Positions 8,796 to 16,859 are shown, counted from the first letter of the stretch. The stretch is 64,000 nucleotides of DNA from Coriobacteriaceae bacterium EMTCatB1 (GCA_001950395.1 BDLO01000001.1:186001-250000); one strand, 5' to 3'. Program-made: numbers and translations. The notes: generated by a model not told the origin, from the letters alone.

Positions 8796-9403
8796 TGCGG
8801 GTCGTCGTTGCGTCCAACAACGAAGGCAAACTGCGCGAGATACGGCACGTGCTCGAGCCGCTCGGCTGGGAGGTGCTGCGCGCATCCGACGTCGGCGGCG
8901 CGGCTCCCGACGTCGAGGAGACCGGCGCCACCTTCCTCGAGAACGCCTTGCTCAAAGCACGTGCGTATGCGGAGACGTTCGATTGCGTGGCCCTTGCAGA
9001 CGACAGCGGACTCGAGGTGGACGCGCTTGGCGGCGCGCCTGGCGTGAGGTCGGCGCGGTACGCAGGGGAGCCGAGCGACGATGCGGCCAACAATGCGAAG
9101 CTGCTCGCGGAGCTCGCAGACGTCCCCGCGGGCGAGCGCACCGCGCGTTTCCGGTGCGTGATTGCGCTCGTGTGGCCGGACGGGCGGGTGCTCGCGGCGG
9201 ACGGCGTGTGCGAGGGATCGATCGGCTTCGAGCCGCGGGGGTCGGGCGGGTTCGGTTACGACCCGCTCTTCCTGCCCGACGCCACGCCTGGACGGACGAT
9301 GGGGGAGCTCTCTCCCGACGAGAAGAGCGCGATCAGCCACCGTGGTTCGGCGCTCCGGGCGTTGCGCGAAGCTCTCGAGCAGACAGGGCTCACGGACTGC
9401 TAG
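8795..9403 (+). CDS. rdgB: Non-canonical purine NTP pyrophosphatase (dITP/XTP, RdgB/HAM1)
   Basis: 202 residues. It hydrolyses dITP, ITP and XTP to the monophosphates and keeps deaminated purines out of nucleic acids. Signatures: VVVASNNEGKLREI at the start, ALADDSGLEVDALGGAPGV in the middle, and FGYDPLFLP with ISHRGSALRAL late. The ATG at 8795 overlaps the rph stop as TGATG and puts the start in the usual place; GTG codons at 8786 and 8792 are less likely. rph-rdgB is a common pair, and the two are fused in some bacteria. Confidence 0.96.
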   Translation: MRVVVASNNEGKLREIRHVLEPLGWEVLRASDVGGAAPDVEETGATFLENALLKARAYAETFDCVALADDSGLEVDALGGAPGVRSARYAGEPSDDAANNAKLLAELADVPAGERTARFRCVIALVWPDGRVLAADGVCEGSIGFEPRGSGGFGYDPLFLPDATPGRTMGELSPDEKSAISHRGSALRALREALEQTGLTDC

Positions 9404-9423
9404 CGCGCTTGGCCCCAGCCGAA

Positions 9424-9429
9424 TATACT
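9424..9429 (+). promoter_or_regulatory. -10 element upstream of the tRNA cluster
   Basis: TATACT about 50 bases before the first tRNA. The gap then holds a G+C-rich stretch but no open frame. No clear -35 box. Confidence 0.45.
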
Positions 9430-9480
9430 GTGACATGCCCTCGGGGCAGGTGGCCCGCAGGCGCCTCCCCGGCGCGAGGT

Positions 9481-9557
9481 CGGGCCGTAGCGCAGCTTGG
9501 TAGCGCACCTGCTTTGGGAGCAGGGGGCCGCCGGTTCGAATCCGGCCGGCCCGACCA
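9481..9557 (+). tRNA. tRNA-Pro (anticodon TGG)
   Basis: Seven-base acceptor stem CGGGCCG/CGGCCCG, D arm with GCGCAGCTTGGTAGCGC, anticodon loop CTTTGGGAG giving TGG, and T loop GGTTCGAATCC. The CCA end is encoded in the genome. Confidence 0.97.
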
Positions 9558-9562
9558 GATAG

Positions 9563-9638
<76 letters not shown>

Positions 9639-9668
9639 TTGACAACGCACGGCCGGCACGGGTACCGT
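9639..9668 (+). promoter_or_regulatory. Internal promoter before tRNA-Arg and tRNA-His
   Basis: A perfect -35 TTGACA at 9639-9644 directly after the CCA of tRNA-Gly, 18 bases, then TACCGT at 9663-9668, about 30 bases before tRNA-Arg. It would let the last two tRNAs be made independently of the first two. Confidence 0.55.
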
Positions 9669-9698
9669 ATGCCCTCGGCGCCCGGGCCGGTTCGATAC

Positions 9699-9775
9699 GC
9701 GCCCGTAGCTCAGCTGGATAGAGCGGGAGACTTCTAATCTCTAGGTCGGGGGTTCGAGTCCCTCCGGGCGTGCCA
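9699..9775 (+). tRNA. tRNA-Arg (anticodon TCT)
   Basis: Acceptor stem GCGCCCG/CGGGCGT with a G-T first pair, D arm AGCTCAGCTGGATAGAGC, anticodon loop CTTCTAA giving TCT, T loop GGTTCGAGTCC, encoded CCA. It reads the AGA/AGG codons, which are rare in the genes here. Confidence 0.96.
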
Positions 9776-9785
9776 ATGCGAACAC

Positions 9786-9863
9786 GGTGGGCGTAGCTCA
9801 GTTGGTCAGAGCGTCGGACTGTGGCTCCGAAGGTCGCGGGTTCGAGTCCCGTTGCCCACCCCA
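9786..9863 (+). tRNA. tRNA-His (anticodon GTG)
   Basis: Acceptor stem GTGGGCG/TGCCCAC with the extra G at position -1 facing the C discriminator, as histidine tRNAs require. Anticodon loop TGTGGCT gives GTG. CCA is encoded. Confidence 0.97.
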
Positions 9864-9872
9864 GACATCGTC

Positions 9873-9901
9873 GAGGCCCCGGTGACGGGGCCTCTGCATT
9901 T
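9873..9901 (+). terminator. Rho-independent terminator after the tRNA cluster
   Basis: Perfect eight-base-pair stem GAGGCCCC/GGGGCCTC with a six-base loop, followed by TGCATTT, ten bases after tRNA-His. Confidence 0.8.
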
Positions 9902-9958
9902 CGGCGGTCGTTTCGCGGTCGTGTACCATTGGCTCGACGACTCGTCGGAGGCGAACGC

Positions 9959-10942
9959 ATGGCGGACATCCGGACTCGCGGCGTCAGGCCGCGCACGATC
10001 TTGATCGCAGGAGCGGCGATTGTGACGCTCGGTCTTGTCGTCACGGCCTTGAGCGTGCTCGTCACGCGGTGCAGCGAGCCGGCGGTCCTGAAGGAGCCGG
10101 ACCGCACGGCGAAGGCGCCCGTGCTGGCAGGCGTCTTGCCGAGCGGCTCAGGAAAGCTCGTGAACCCCGCCGGGCTGGCGTGGGACGGCACGCGGCTCTA
10201 CGTGTGCGAATCAGATGCCGGCCAACTCGCCGTGTTCGACGCCCGAGGCCGCCGTCGGGGATCGATGCACATACCGGCTGCGGCCGGAGCGGCGACTGCG
10301 TATCCGGCTTCAGTGTGCGCACTTGGTGGCGGCGAGCTTGCGATCGTGGATACGGCAGCATCGCGCGTCGTCGTCGTACGTGCGAGCGACGATGGCACGG
10401 CGCGCGTCGTGCGGGCGATCGCTTCACCCCAGGTCTCGCAGCCTACCGCCGTGGCGTGCGAAGGCACACGCCTGTTCGTGGCCGATGCTGCGGACGGAAC
10501 GATCAAGGTCTTCGACGCCGCGTCTTCTCAGGTCGCGACGCTGGGGGCAGACTTGAACCCGCGGCTCACGTTCGTCACTGGCATGGCGATCGACGAGTCC
10601 GAGCTCGTCGTTGCCGACTCCAACGCTGGGCGCGTCGTCGTGCTCGACGGCAAGACTGGAGCGATGCTCGGGACGCTGCAAGCGAGGTTCGGGCTCCCGC
10701 GCGACGTGGTCGCGCTTGGCAGCGGGCGAATCGCCGTGGCTGACGCGTTCGAGCGGCGCATCGCGGTCTTCGTCGACGGCAAGGAGACGGGCGTGATCGA
10801 CCAGACGAGCGTGCCAGGAGCAGGCATGGCTGCCGTGCGTGCGCTCGCGTGGGATGCCGGGCGGGGTCGTCTGTTCGCTGCGGACTCTCGCACCGGGACC
10901 GTGCTCGCCATCGACGTACCTGCGGACTGGGGGATGCGATGA
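9959..10942 (+). CDS. Membrane-anchored six-bladed beta-propeller protein (NHL-like)
   Basis: 327 residues. One membrane helix near the N-terminus (about 13-35, TILIAGAAIVTLGLVVTALS) is followed by an exported part made of about six similar blades. Each has a variation of LYVxExDAGQLAVFD, for example LAIVDTAASRVVVV, LFVADAADGTIKVFD, LVVADSNAGRVVVLD, IAVADAFERRIAVF and LFAADSRTGTVLAID. Such propellers usually bind proteins or glycans; no catalytic residues are evident. The ATG is preceded by GGAGG at a good distance. The stop overlaps the start of the following lipoprotein gene, which suggests the two act together at the cell surface. Exact function unknown. Confidence 0.8.
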   Translation: MADIRTRGVRPRTILIAGAAIVTLGLVVTALSVLVTRCSEPAVLKEPDRTAKAPVLAGVLPSGSGKLVNPAGLAWDGTRLYVCESDAGQLAVFDARGRRRGSMHIPAAAGAATAYPASVCALGGGELAIVDTAASRVVVVRASDDGTARVVRAIASPQVSQPTAVACEGTRLFVADAADGTIKVFDAASSQVATLGADLNPRLTFVTGMAIDESELVVADSNAGRVVVLDGKTGAMLGTLQARFGLPRDVVALGSGRIAVADAFERRIAVFVDGKETGVIDQTSVPGAGMAAVRALAWDAGRGRLFAADSRTGTVLAIDVPADWGMR

Positions 10943-11394
10943 GCGGACGTCCGGTGCGGATCGCGCGTGGCCGTTTCGCCGCTATGGCGCTCCTGTGCGC
11001 CCTCGCCGCTTTCGCTGCAGGGTGCGGTATCGTCGAGAGAAACCCGAAGCACCCTGCCGTGCAGGCTATCGAGTCCTTGCTTGAGCTGCGCCGTGACGAC
11101 GTACGAGATGCCAAGGCGTACACGCGCTTCTTCGAGGATTCGGCGATTGCAACCGCGCTCGTCGAGCCCGGCTTCGTTCCGACTGGCACCCCGAGGGTTC
11201 CTCGGTGGCGCGACCTGTACGTCTCGAAGGAGTCCTCGTCCACGGCGGAAGTGGCGGTCTTGTGGGAACCCGACGACGCGTTCAAGGAGTGGCCGAAGGC
11301 CACGGTGTTCTCGCTTGCGCTGGTGGACGGGCGGTGGGTCGTCGTGGACGCGCGCGAGGAGACGCAAGCGCCGGAACCGGCGCCGTCACGCTAA
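10939..11394 (+). CDS. Small lipoprotein of unknown function
   Basis: 151 residues. An arginine-rich start, a hydrophobic stretch (AAMALLCALAAFAAGC) and a lipobox ending in Cys at about residue 28 mark a lipoprotein signal peptide. The rest has conserved-looking segments such as KHPAVQAIESLLELRRDDV and LALVDGRWVVVDARE; the second resembles the last strands of small NTF2-like or DUF4878-type folds, a loose similarity only. Overlaps the propeller gene by four bases (ATGA). No function is assigned. Confidence 0.75.
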   Translation: MSGRPVRIARGRFAAMALLCALAAFAAGCGIVERNPKHPAVQAIESLLELRRDDVRDAKAYTRFFEDSAIATALVEPGFVPTGTPRVPRWRDLYVSKESSSTAEVAVLWEPDDAFKEWPKATVFSLALVDGRWVVVDAREETQAPEPAPSR

Positions 11395-11403
11395 GGACCC
11401 TGA

Positions 11404-11432
11404 TTGCCACTCGGCGCGGCAGGTGCTATCCT
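11404..11432 (+). promoter_or_regulatory. Promoter of rpmE
   Basis: TTGCCA at 11404-11409, a 17-base spacer, and TATCCT at 11427-11432, placing the transcript start near 11439. Confidence 0.6.
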
Positions 11433-11438
11433 GTGCCG

Positions 11439-11489
11439 GCTGTCCGTGCGCCTGCTTGGAAACCAGGCGCTTCGTGGAGGTGAACCGAG
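11439..11489 (+). promoter_or_regulatory. Structured leader of rpmE, candidate L31 ribosomal-protein leader
   Basis: The roughly 50-nt leader holds a perfect seven-base-pair hairpin, GCGCCTG/CAGGCGC, at 11448-11470 with a nine-base loop, then GGAGG at 11476-11480 and a GTG start. L31 leader motifs (autoregulatory RNAs upstream of rpmE, with separate actinobacterial and coriobacterial classes) are known; I see the position and a hairpin but cannot match the published consensus from memory. Confidence 0.4.
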
Positions 11490-11894
11490 GTGCGGAAGGG
11501 TATCCATCCCGACTACGTCGAGTGCCGCGTCGTGTGCTCGTGCGGCAACACGTTCGTCACGCGTTCTACGAAGCCTGAGCTTCACGTCGAGCTGTGCAAC
11601 CAGTGCCACCCGTTCTACACGGGCCAGCAGAAGTTCGTCGACAGCGGCGGTCGCGTGCAGCGGTTCGCCGACAAGTTCGGCAACGCTGCGGCTGCGGTGA
11701 TGGAGCGCGAGGCCGCTGAGCGCGAGGCTCGTCGCAAGGCCGCCGAGGAAGCCGCCGCGAAGCTCAAGGCGGAGCGGGAGGCCAAGGCCGCTGAGAAGGC
11801 GAGCCGTGCGGCCCGCTTCGAGGTCAAGCAAGCCGTCGAGAGCGGCGAAGCCGCCGCGGACGGTTCCGCTGAGGCTGCTGAGTCCGCCGAGTAG
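11490..11894 (+). CDS. rpmE: Ribosomal protein bL31 with a long charged C-terminal tail
   Basis: 134 residues; usual bL31 is about 70. Residues 1-68 are the normal protein, starting [20 protein letters not shown], with the zinc cysteines in CSCG and CNQCHPFY, so this is the zinc-binding form. Residues about 69-134 are an Ala/Glu/Lys/Arg-rich helix ([20 protein letters not shown]), probably a coiled coil or a long single helix. The normal stop site has simply been passed; there is no second known domain. The GTG is set by the GGAGGTGA ribosome site. bL31 bridges the two ribosomal subunits, so the tail would project from the intersubunit or surface region. Confidence 0.93.
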   Translation: MRKGIHPDYVECRVVCSCGNTFVTRSTKPELHVELCNQCHPFYTGQQKFVDSGGRVQRFADKFGNAAAAVMEREAAEREARRKAAEEAAAKLKAEREAKAAEKASRAARFEVKQAVESGEAAADGSAEAAESAE

Positions 11895-11907
11895 CACGCT
11901 CGGCTGG

Positions 11908-11947
11908 TATCATCGGGAGGCGAGCGTGATGCTCGCCTCTTTGCTTT
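11908..11947 (+). terminator. rpmE terminator overlapped by the thyX promoter
   Basis: Perfect nine-base-pair stem GAGGCGAGC/GCTCGCCTC (11917-11939, loop GTGAT) followed by TTTGCTTT: a good terminator for rpmE. A -10 box TATCAT (11908-11913) lies just before it, so the thyX transcript should start inside the left arm of the stem. Confidence 0.65.
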
Positions 11948-11963
11948 GAGGGAAGGATCCGTC

Positions 11964-12647
11964 GTGGACGTCAGGCTGCTGTATCACACCCCCGACCCTG
12001 AGCGGGCGATCGCTGCGGCCGCGCGGCTGTGCTACTCGCCGGTGGGCGCTGCCGAGCTCGTGGAGGACCTGAGCGACGAGGCCGTTCGGCGCGTGCTCAA
12101 GACGATCATCTCCTCCGGCCACCTGTCGGCTCTCGAGCACGCGTCGTATACCTTCGCCGTCGAAGGGGTGTCGCGCGCGCTCACGCACCAGCTCGTGCGG
12201 CACAGGCTCGCCTCGTACAACCAGCAGTCCCAGCGGTACGTCCGCTACGACCTGCCCCCCGAGTTCATCGAGCCGCCTGCGATAGAGTCGGACGGGCAGG
12301 CGCACGAGCTGTTCGTGCTCGCGACGGAAGCGGCGTTCGAGGCGTACCGGAAGCTGCTCGATCTGGGGATTCCTGCCGAAGACGCGCGATACGTGCTTCC
12401 GAACGCGATGGAGACGAAGATCGTCGTGACGATGAACGTTCGCGAACTGCTGCACTTCTTCGAGCTCAGGTGCTGCAAGCGTGCGCAGTGGGAGATCCGC
12501 GGTCTGGCGCTCGCCATGCTCGACCTCGTGACGCCGACTGCGCCGTACATCTTCTTCGACGCCGGGGCGTCGTGCAGACGCGGTCCGTGCAAGGAGGGGC
12601 CGATGACGTGCGGCGATCCGTATCCGAGGGCTGAGCGCCGTGACTGA
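11964..12647 (+). CDS. thyX: Flavin-dependent thymidylate synthase ThyX
   Basis: 227 residues. It makes dTMP from dUMP using FAD, methylene-tetrahydrofolate and NADPH. The ThyX motif is clear in THQLVRHRLASYNQQSQRYV, and the C-terminal RAQWEIRGLA region fits. The protein ends with a cysteine-bearing tail, ASCRRGPCKEGPMTCGD, that matches the long tails seen in actinobacterial and clostridial ThyX. The GTG at 11964 is preceded by GGAAGGA at the right distance; a TTG at 11946 falls in the terminator and is rejected. The end overlaps the next gene by eight bases. Confidence 0.96.
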   Translation: MDVRLLYHTPDPERAIAAAARLCYSPVGAAELVEDLSDEAVRRVLKTIISSGHLSALEHASYTFAVEGVSRALTHQLVRHRLASYNQQSQRYVRYDLPPEFIEPPAIESDGQAHELFVLATEAAFEAYRKLLDLGIPAEDARYVLPNAMETKIVVTMNVRELLHFFELRCCKRAQWEIRGLALAMLDLVTPTAPYIFFDAGASCRRGPCKEGPMTCGDPYPRAERRD

Positions 12648-13632
12648 GCCGAAACGAGTCGAGCACACGCACATCGGTGGTCAGGCCGTCATAGAGGGCG
12701 TCATGATGCGCGGCGCCCGGAACTGGGCCGTCGCCGTGCGCGAGCCGTCCGGCAACATCTACCTCGAGTCGCATGATCTTCCGGACCCGGCGACGCGGCC
12801 GAAGTGGTCGAAGCGCCCCATCGTCCGCGGCGTGTACGCCTTCGTCGAGACGATGAAGCTCGCGATGAAGGCCTTCTCCATCGCTGCGTCGCACGCAGGC
12901 GAGACCGAGGAGGACCGTCTTTCAAGCAAGGAAGTCGGATTCACGATGGTGGCGGGCGTGGCGTTGGCGGTCGGGCTGTTCGTCGTCGTGCCGGCCGTGG
13001 TGACCGACTGGATCGTGGGTCCTCAGACTGCCCGGCCGTTCGTGTGGAACGCCGTCGACGGGGTGTTGCGTCTGCTCGTCTTCTTCGCGTACATCGTCGC
13101 CATCAGCCGCATGGGAGAGATACGGCGCGTGTTCGCGTACCACGGGGCGGAGCACAAGACCATCCACGCCTACGAGCACGGAGTGCCGCTCGAGCCGGAG
13201 GCGGTGCAGCGCTTCGGCACCCTGCACGTCCGCTGCGGCACGGCGTTCCTCCTCATGGTGATGATCATCGCGATCCTCGTGTTCTCGCTCGTGCCAGGCA
13301 AGGCCATCCTCGCGGCTGCAGGCGTCTCCGGACGCGGGTGGACGCTCCTGTTCAACATCGGCGTTCGGATCGTCCTCATACCGCTCATCGCCGGGTTGGC
13401 GTACGAGGTCTCGGTGAAGTGGGCGGGCACGCACGCGGGAAGCCCGCTGGTGGCCGTCGTGACGTGGCCTGGCATGCAGCTGCAGCGGCTGACGACGGCG
13501 GAACCGGACGACGGCATGGTCGAAGTCGCCATCGCAGCCATGAACGCGGTGCTCGAGCGGGAGCGGGACGAGGCGCTCGTCGCGGACGCGCAACAGGGCT
13601 CGCCTGCGGACCAGCCGCCTGCCATCGACTGA
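12640..13632 (+). CDS. DUF1385 membrane protein (YqhQ family)
   Basis: 330 residues. The family signature HIGGQAVIEGVMMRG stands at the start. Multiple membrane helices follow (about 100-125, 145-165, 200-225, 235-255). The conserved loop RMGEIRRVFAYHGAEHKTIHAYEHG holds several histidines and glutamates that look like a metal site. The C-terminal tail is acidic and disordered. Homologues (Bacillus YqhQ) are very often next to rpmE and prfA, as here; their biochemical role is not established. The GTG start overlaps thyX by eight bases. Confidence 0.92.
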   Translation: MTEPKRVEHTHIGGQAVIEGVMMRGARNWAVAVREPSGNIYLESHDLPDPATRPKWSKRPIVRGVYAFVETMKLAMKAFSIAASHAGETEEDRLSSKEVGFTMVAGVALAVGLFVVVPAVVTDWIVGPQTARPFVWNAVDGVLRLLVFFAYIVAISRMGEIRRVFAYHGAEHKTIHAYEHGVPLEPEAVQRFGTLHVRCGTAFLLMVMIIAILVFSLVPGKAILAAAGVSGRGWTLLFNIGVRIVLIPLIAGLAYEVSVKWAGTHAGSPLVAVVTWPGMQLQRLTTAEPDDGMVEVAIAAMNAVLERERDEALVADAQQGSPADQPPAID

Positions 13633-13652
13633 GGACGCGAGCCAGCGCGTGG

Positions 13653-13658
13653 TATAGT
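13653..13658 (+). promoter_or_regulatory. -10 element for the prfA operon
   Basis: TATAGT 35 bases before the prfA ATG, in the short gap after the DUF1385 gene. No strong -35 box. Confidence 0.5.
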
Positions 13659-13693
13659 GCTACGCTGGACTTCGCCCAGGAGGATCGTCTCGC

Positions 13694-14764
13694 ATGAGAG
13701 AGAAGCTCGAACAGATCGTCGCTGCCTTCGACGAGCTCACCGCCCGCCTCGGGGACCCCGAGGTGCTCGCGGACCAGAAGACCTACGCGCGGCTCGCGAA
13801 GGAGCATCGCTCCCAGGAGCCGCTTGCCGCCAAGGCGCGGGAGTACCTCGCCGCGCTCGACGAGCTCGACGGCGCGAAGGAGATCCTCAAGACAGAGAGC
13901 GACCCCGAGTTGAAGGAGCTTGCCGCCGAGGAGGTCCGCCGGATCGAGGCGCGCCTCCCGGAGCTTGAGGACGAGCTCAAAGTCATGCTGCTGCCCGGCG
14001 ACCCGAACGACGAGAAGGACATCATCGTCGAGATCCGAGCGGGCGCCGGCGGTGACGAGGCGGCCATCTTCGCCGGCGACCTCTACCGCATGTACACGCG
14101 CTACGCCGAGTCGCAGGGCTGGAAGGTGGAGGAGATCGACGCAAGCCCGAGCGAGGCCGGCGGCTTCAAGGAGGTCTCGTTCCGCGTCCGGGGCGACCGC
14201 GTGTACTCGAAGATGAAGTTCGAGTCCGGGGTGCACCGTGTCCAGCGCGTGCCCGTCACGGAGTCGCAGGGCCGCATCCACACGTCGACCGCCACCGTGG
14301 CGGTGCTGCCGGAGGCCGACGAGATCGAGGTCGAGATCGACCCGAACGACCTCAGGATCGACGTCTTCCGTTCGAGCGGCCCCGGCGGCCAGTCGGTGAA
14401 CACGACCGACTCCGCCGTGCGGATCACCCACCTGCCGACCGGCCTCGTGGTGCAGTCGCAGAACCAGAAGTCGCAGCTCCAGAACAAAGAAGAGGCGCTG
14501 CGGGTGCTGCGGGCGCGCCTGTACGAGATGGAGCTCGAGAAGCAGCAAGCCGAGCTGGGGCAGCAACGCCGAAGCCAGATCGGATCAGGCGACCGCTCCG
14601 AGAAGATCCGCACGTACAACTTCCCCCAGGACCGCGTGACGGACCACCGGATAGGGCTCACTGTCCACAACTTGCCGGCGATCATGATGGGGGAGATCGA
14701 CGAGATCATCGAGGCGTTGGCCGCGGCGGACCGCGCCGAGAAGCTGGCAGCGGCGGTGGACTGA
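13694..14764 (+). CDS. prfA: Peptide chain release factor 1
   Basis: 356 residues, normal length. RF1 reads UAA and UAG and triggers peptidyl-tRNA hydrolysis. The catalytic GGQ is in [17 protein letters not shown]. The anticodon-recognition tripeptide is read as PVT within [15 protein letters not shown], the RF1 type rather than RF2. The N-terminal helical domain is about residues 1-110. Followed directly by prmC, the methyltransferase that modifies this GGQ glutamine, one base apart. Ribosome site AGGAGG. Confidence 0.97.
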   Translation: MREKLEQIVAAFDELTARLGDPEVLADQKTYARLAKEHRSQEPLAAKAREYLAALDELDGAKEILKTESDPELKELAAEEVRRIEARLPELEDELKVMLLPGDPNDEKDIIVEIRAGAGGDEAAIFAGDLYRMYTRYAESQGWKVEEIDASPSEAGGFKEVSFRVRGDRVYSKMKFESGVHRVQRVPVTESQGRIHTSTATVAVLPEADEIEVEIDPNDLRIDVFRSSGPGGQSVNTTDSAVRITHLPTGLVVQSQNQKSQLQNKEEALRVLRARLYEMELEKQQAELGQQRRSQIGSGDRSEKIRTYNFPQDRVTDHRIGLTVHNLPAIMMGEIDEIIEALAAADRAEKLAAAVD

Positions 14765-14765
14765 G

Positions 14766-15653
14766 ATGGCCGAGCGCGTCTGGACTGTGCGCGACGCGCT
14801 CGACTGGATCGTCGGCTACCTCGCGTCCAAAGGAGACGAGCACCCTCGTCGTTCCGCTGAGTGGCTGTTGAGCGCGGCCACGGGGCTCTCCCGCGTCGAG
14901 GTGTACGCGTACCACGACCGGCCTCTGTCCGCTGAGGAGCGCGGGTACCTGCGCTCGGCGGTCGCGCGGCGGGCAGCCGGAGAGCCGCTGCAGCTGGTCA
15001 CCGGCGAGATGCCCTTCCGCCACCTCGTGATCCGCGTGCGACCCGGGGTGTTCATCCCTCGCCCCGAGACAGAGGTGCTCGTGGACGCGGCGATTCGGGC
15101 ACTGCGCGGAGTCGAGGAGCCGGTTGTCGCCGAACCGTGCACCGGCTCCGGATGCGTGGCGGTTTCGATCGCGCACGAGATCCCCGGTGCGCGGGTGTGG
15201 GCCACGGACGTGAGCGAGATCGCCGTAGAGACCGCTCGTCAGAACGCTCTGTACGCGAAGGTCTCCGACAGGGTACAAGTGTTGCATGGAGACCTACTCG
15301 AGCCGCTACTCGATCAGCCGACCCAGCGCGGCGTCTTCGATGCGGTCGTCTCGAATCCCCCGTACGTCCCGCGCGGCCAACTCGCTGGGCTGCCGCCCGA
15401 AGTCATCGACCACGAGCCTCGAGCGGCTCTGGATGGAGGCGAAGACGGCTGCGACGTCGCACGCCGCATCGTCGAGCAGGCGCTGGAACTGCTCAAGCCG
15501 GGAGGCACGATCGCCCTCGAGCTGGCTGAGGACAGGGCATCGGCATTCGCCGAGGAGGTCTCGGCGGTGCTTCGCGAAGTCGCGGTCGTGAAGGACCTGA
15601 GCGGGCGCGATAGGATCGTCGTCGGGAAGAAACAGGAGGCGAGCGAACGATGA
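14766..15653 (+). CDS. prmC: Release factor glutamine methyltransferase
   Basis: 295 residues. It methylates the glutamine of the GGQ motif in release factors using SAM. N-terminal helical substrate domain to about residue 80, then FRHLVIRVRPGVFIPRPETE, the SAM site CTGSGCVAVSIAHE and the catalytic SNPPYVP motif. It starts one base after the prfA stop and overlaps the next gene by four bases (ATGA). Confidence 0.97.
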   Translation: MAERVWTVRDALDWIVGYLASKGDEHPRRSAEWLLSAATGLSRVEVYAYHDRPLSAEERGYLRSAVARRAAGEPLQLVTGEMPFRHLVIRVRPGVFIPRPETEVLVDAAIRALRGVEEPVVAEPCTGSGCVAVSIAHEIPGARVWATDVSEIAVETARQNALYAKVSDRVQVLHGDLLEPLLDQPTQRGVFDAVVSNPPYVPRGQLAGLPPEVIDHEPRAALDGGEDGCDVARRIVEQALELLKPGGTIALELAEDRASAFAEEVSAVLREVAVVKDLSGRDRIVVGKKQEASER

Positions 15654-16294
15654 GCAAGGTGATCAGGATCGACCCCGACAATCCGTCAGCGGAAGCGGTG
15701 AATCTCGCTGCGACGGTCTTGCGGGACGGCGGCATCGTCGTCTTCCCGACTGAGACCGTCTACGGGATCGGCGCTTCCGCTTCGTCGTGCATCGGGCCGC
15801 AAGAGATCATCGACATCAAGATGCGGCCCAAGAACAAGCCGCTGCCGTGGCTCGTGGAGGACGCGGACGCGCTCGACACGTACGGCGTCGACGTGCCGGA
15901 CTACGCCCGCAGGCTCGCCCGGGCATTCTGGCCAGGGGCGCTGACCATCGTCGTGAAGGCTGCTCCCGTCGTTGCGCCTGAGTTCCGTGACGAGCGCGGC
16001 ACTGTAGCGCTCAGGTGCCCCGATCACGAGCTCGTCCAGGAGCTCATCCGCGCCACCGGAAGCGCGCTCATCGCCACGTCGGCGAACACCTCAGGCCACG
16101 CGCCTGCGGCGTCGTTCGAGGAGCTCGAGGAGCGCATCATCGCTGCTGCCGACCTCACGCTGGACGGAGGCGAGACGCGTCACGGCGTCGCCTCGACGGT
16201 GGTCGACTGCACGGGTCCAGAGCCGGTCATCCTGCGGGAAGGCGCCATCCCTGCCGAGCAGGTTCTGGCGGCTGCATCAGCGCAGGACGCCTGA
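15650..16294 (+). CDS. tsaC: Threonylcarbamoyl-AMP synthase (Sua5/YwlC/TsaC family)
   Basis: 214 residues. It makes threonylcarbamoyl-AMP from threonine, bicarbonate and ATP, the first step of t6A formation at position 37 of ANN-decoding tRNAs. Signatures: GGIVVFPTETVYGIGASA, KMRPKNKPLPWLV, FWPGALTIVVKA and LIATSANTSGHAPA, with VASTVVDCTG at the end. Length matches the short TsaC form with only a brief C-terminal part, not full Sua5. The position after prmC is the standard one in Gram-positive bacteria. Confidence 0.95.
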   Translation: MSKVIRIDPDNPSAEAVNLAATVLRDGGIVVFPTETVYGIGASASSCIGPQEIIDIKMRPKNKPLPWLVEDADALDTYGVDVPDYARRLARAFWPGALTIVVKAAPVVAPEFRDERGTVALRCPDHELVQELIRATGSALIATSANTSGHAPAASFEELEERIIAAADLTLDGGETRHGVASTVVDCTGPEPVILREGAIPAEQVLAAASAQDA

Positions 16295-16326
16295 GGCGCG
16301 AACCTTACGCGCGCGCCCATCACTGG

Positions 16327-16359
16327 TACAATGCGGGAGGCGCGTCATGCGCCTCCCGC
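16327..16359 (+). promoter_or_regulatory. rpiB promoter with a perfect stem-loop at the transcript start
   Basis: TACAAT at 16327-16332 is followed at once by an 11-base-pair perfect stem GCGGGAGGCGC/GCGCCTCCCGC (16333-16359, loop GTCAT). It has no T-tract, so it is a poor terminator. The arrangement copies that before thyX. Confidence 0.6.
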
Positions 16360-16384
16360 AATCGCGTCCAGAAGGGGTCCGTCC

Positions 16385-16858
16385 ATGCGCATCTTCGTCG
16401 GGAGCGACCACGCCGGCTTCTCCCTCAAGGAGCACGTGAAGTCGTACCTCGAGCGAGCCGGTCACGATGTGGTCGACGTCGGCACGCACTCCGAGGACTC
16501 GGTGGATTACCCGGACTATGCGCTGAAGGTCGCGCGGGCCGTCGCGTCCGGTGAGGCCGACACGGGCGTCCTCGTGTGCGGGACCGGGCTCGGCATGCAG
16601 ATAGCCGCCAACAAGGTGCGCGGCGTCCGCGCCGTGCAGATCATGGATCCCGAGCTTGCGGTCATGGCTCGCAAGCACAACAACGCCAACCTTCTCACGC
16701 TCGCGGGCAGGTACACGGATCCGCAGACTGCCGAACGCATCGTCGACGCCTTCCTGAGCACGGCGTTCGAGGGAGGCCGTCACGAGAGACGCGTCGAGAA
16801 GATCGCCGCTATCGAGCAGGAATACCGTCCCGGCATCACCCAGGGAAAGGAATCGTGA
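16385..16858 (+). CDS. rpiB: Ribose-5-phosphate isomerase B
   Basis: 157 residues. It interconverts ribose 5-phosphate and ribulose 5-phosphate. [18 protein letters not shown], the catalytic cysteine in [17 protein letters not shown], and the histidine-asparagine segment [16 protein letters not shown] are all present. The start at 16385 is preceded by AGAAGGGG. glyA begins two bases after its stop. Confidence 0.95.
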   Translation: MRIFVGSDHAGFSLKEHVKSYLERAGHDVVDVGTHSEDSVDYPDYALKVARAVASGEADTGVLVCGTGLGMQIAANKVRGVRAVQIMDPELAVMARKHNNANLLTLAGRYTDPQTAERIVDAFLSTAFEGGRHERRVEKIAAIEQEYRPGITQGKES

Positions 16859-16859
16859 C

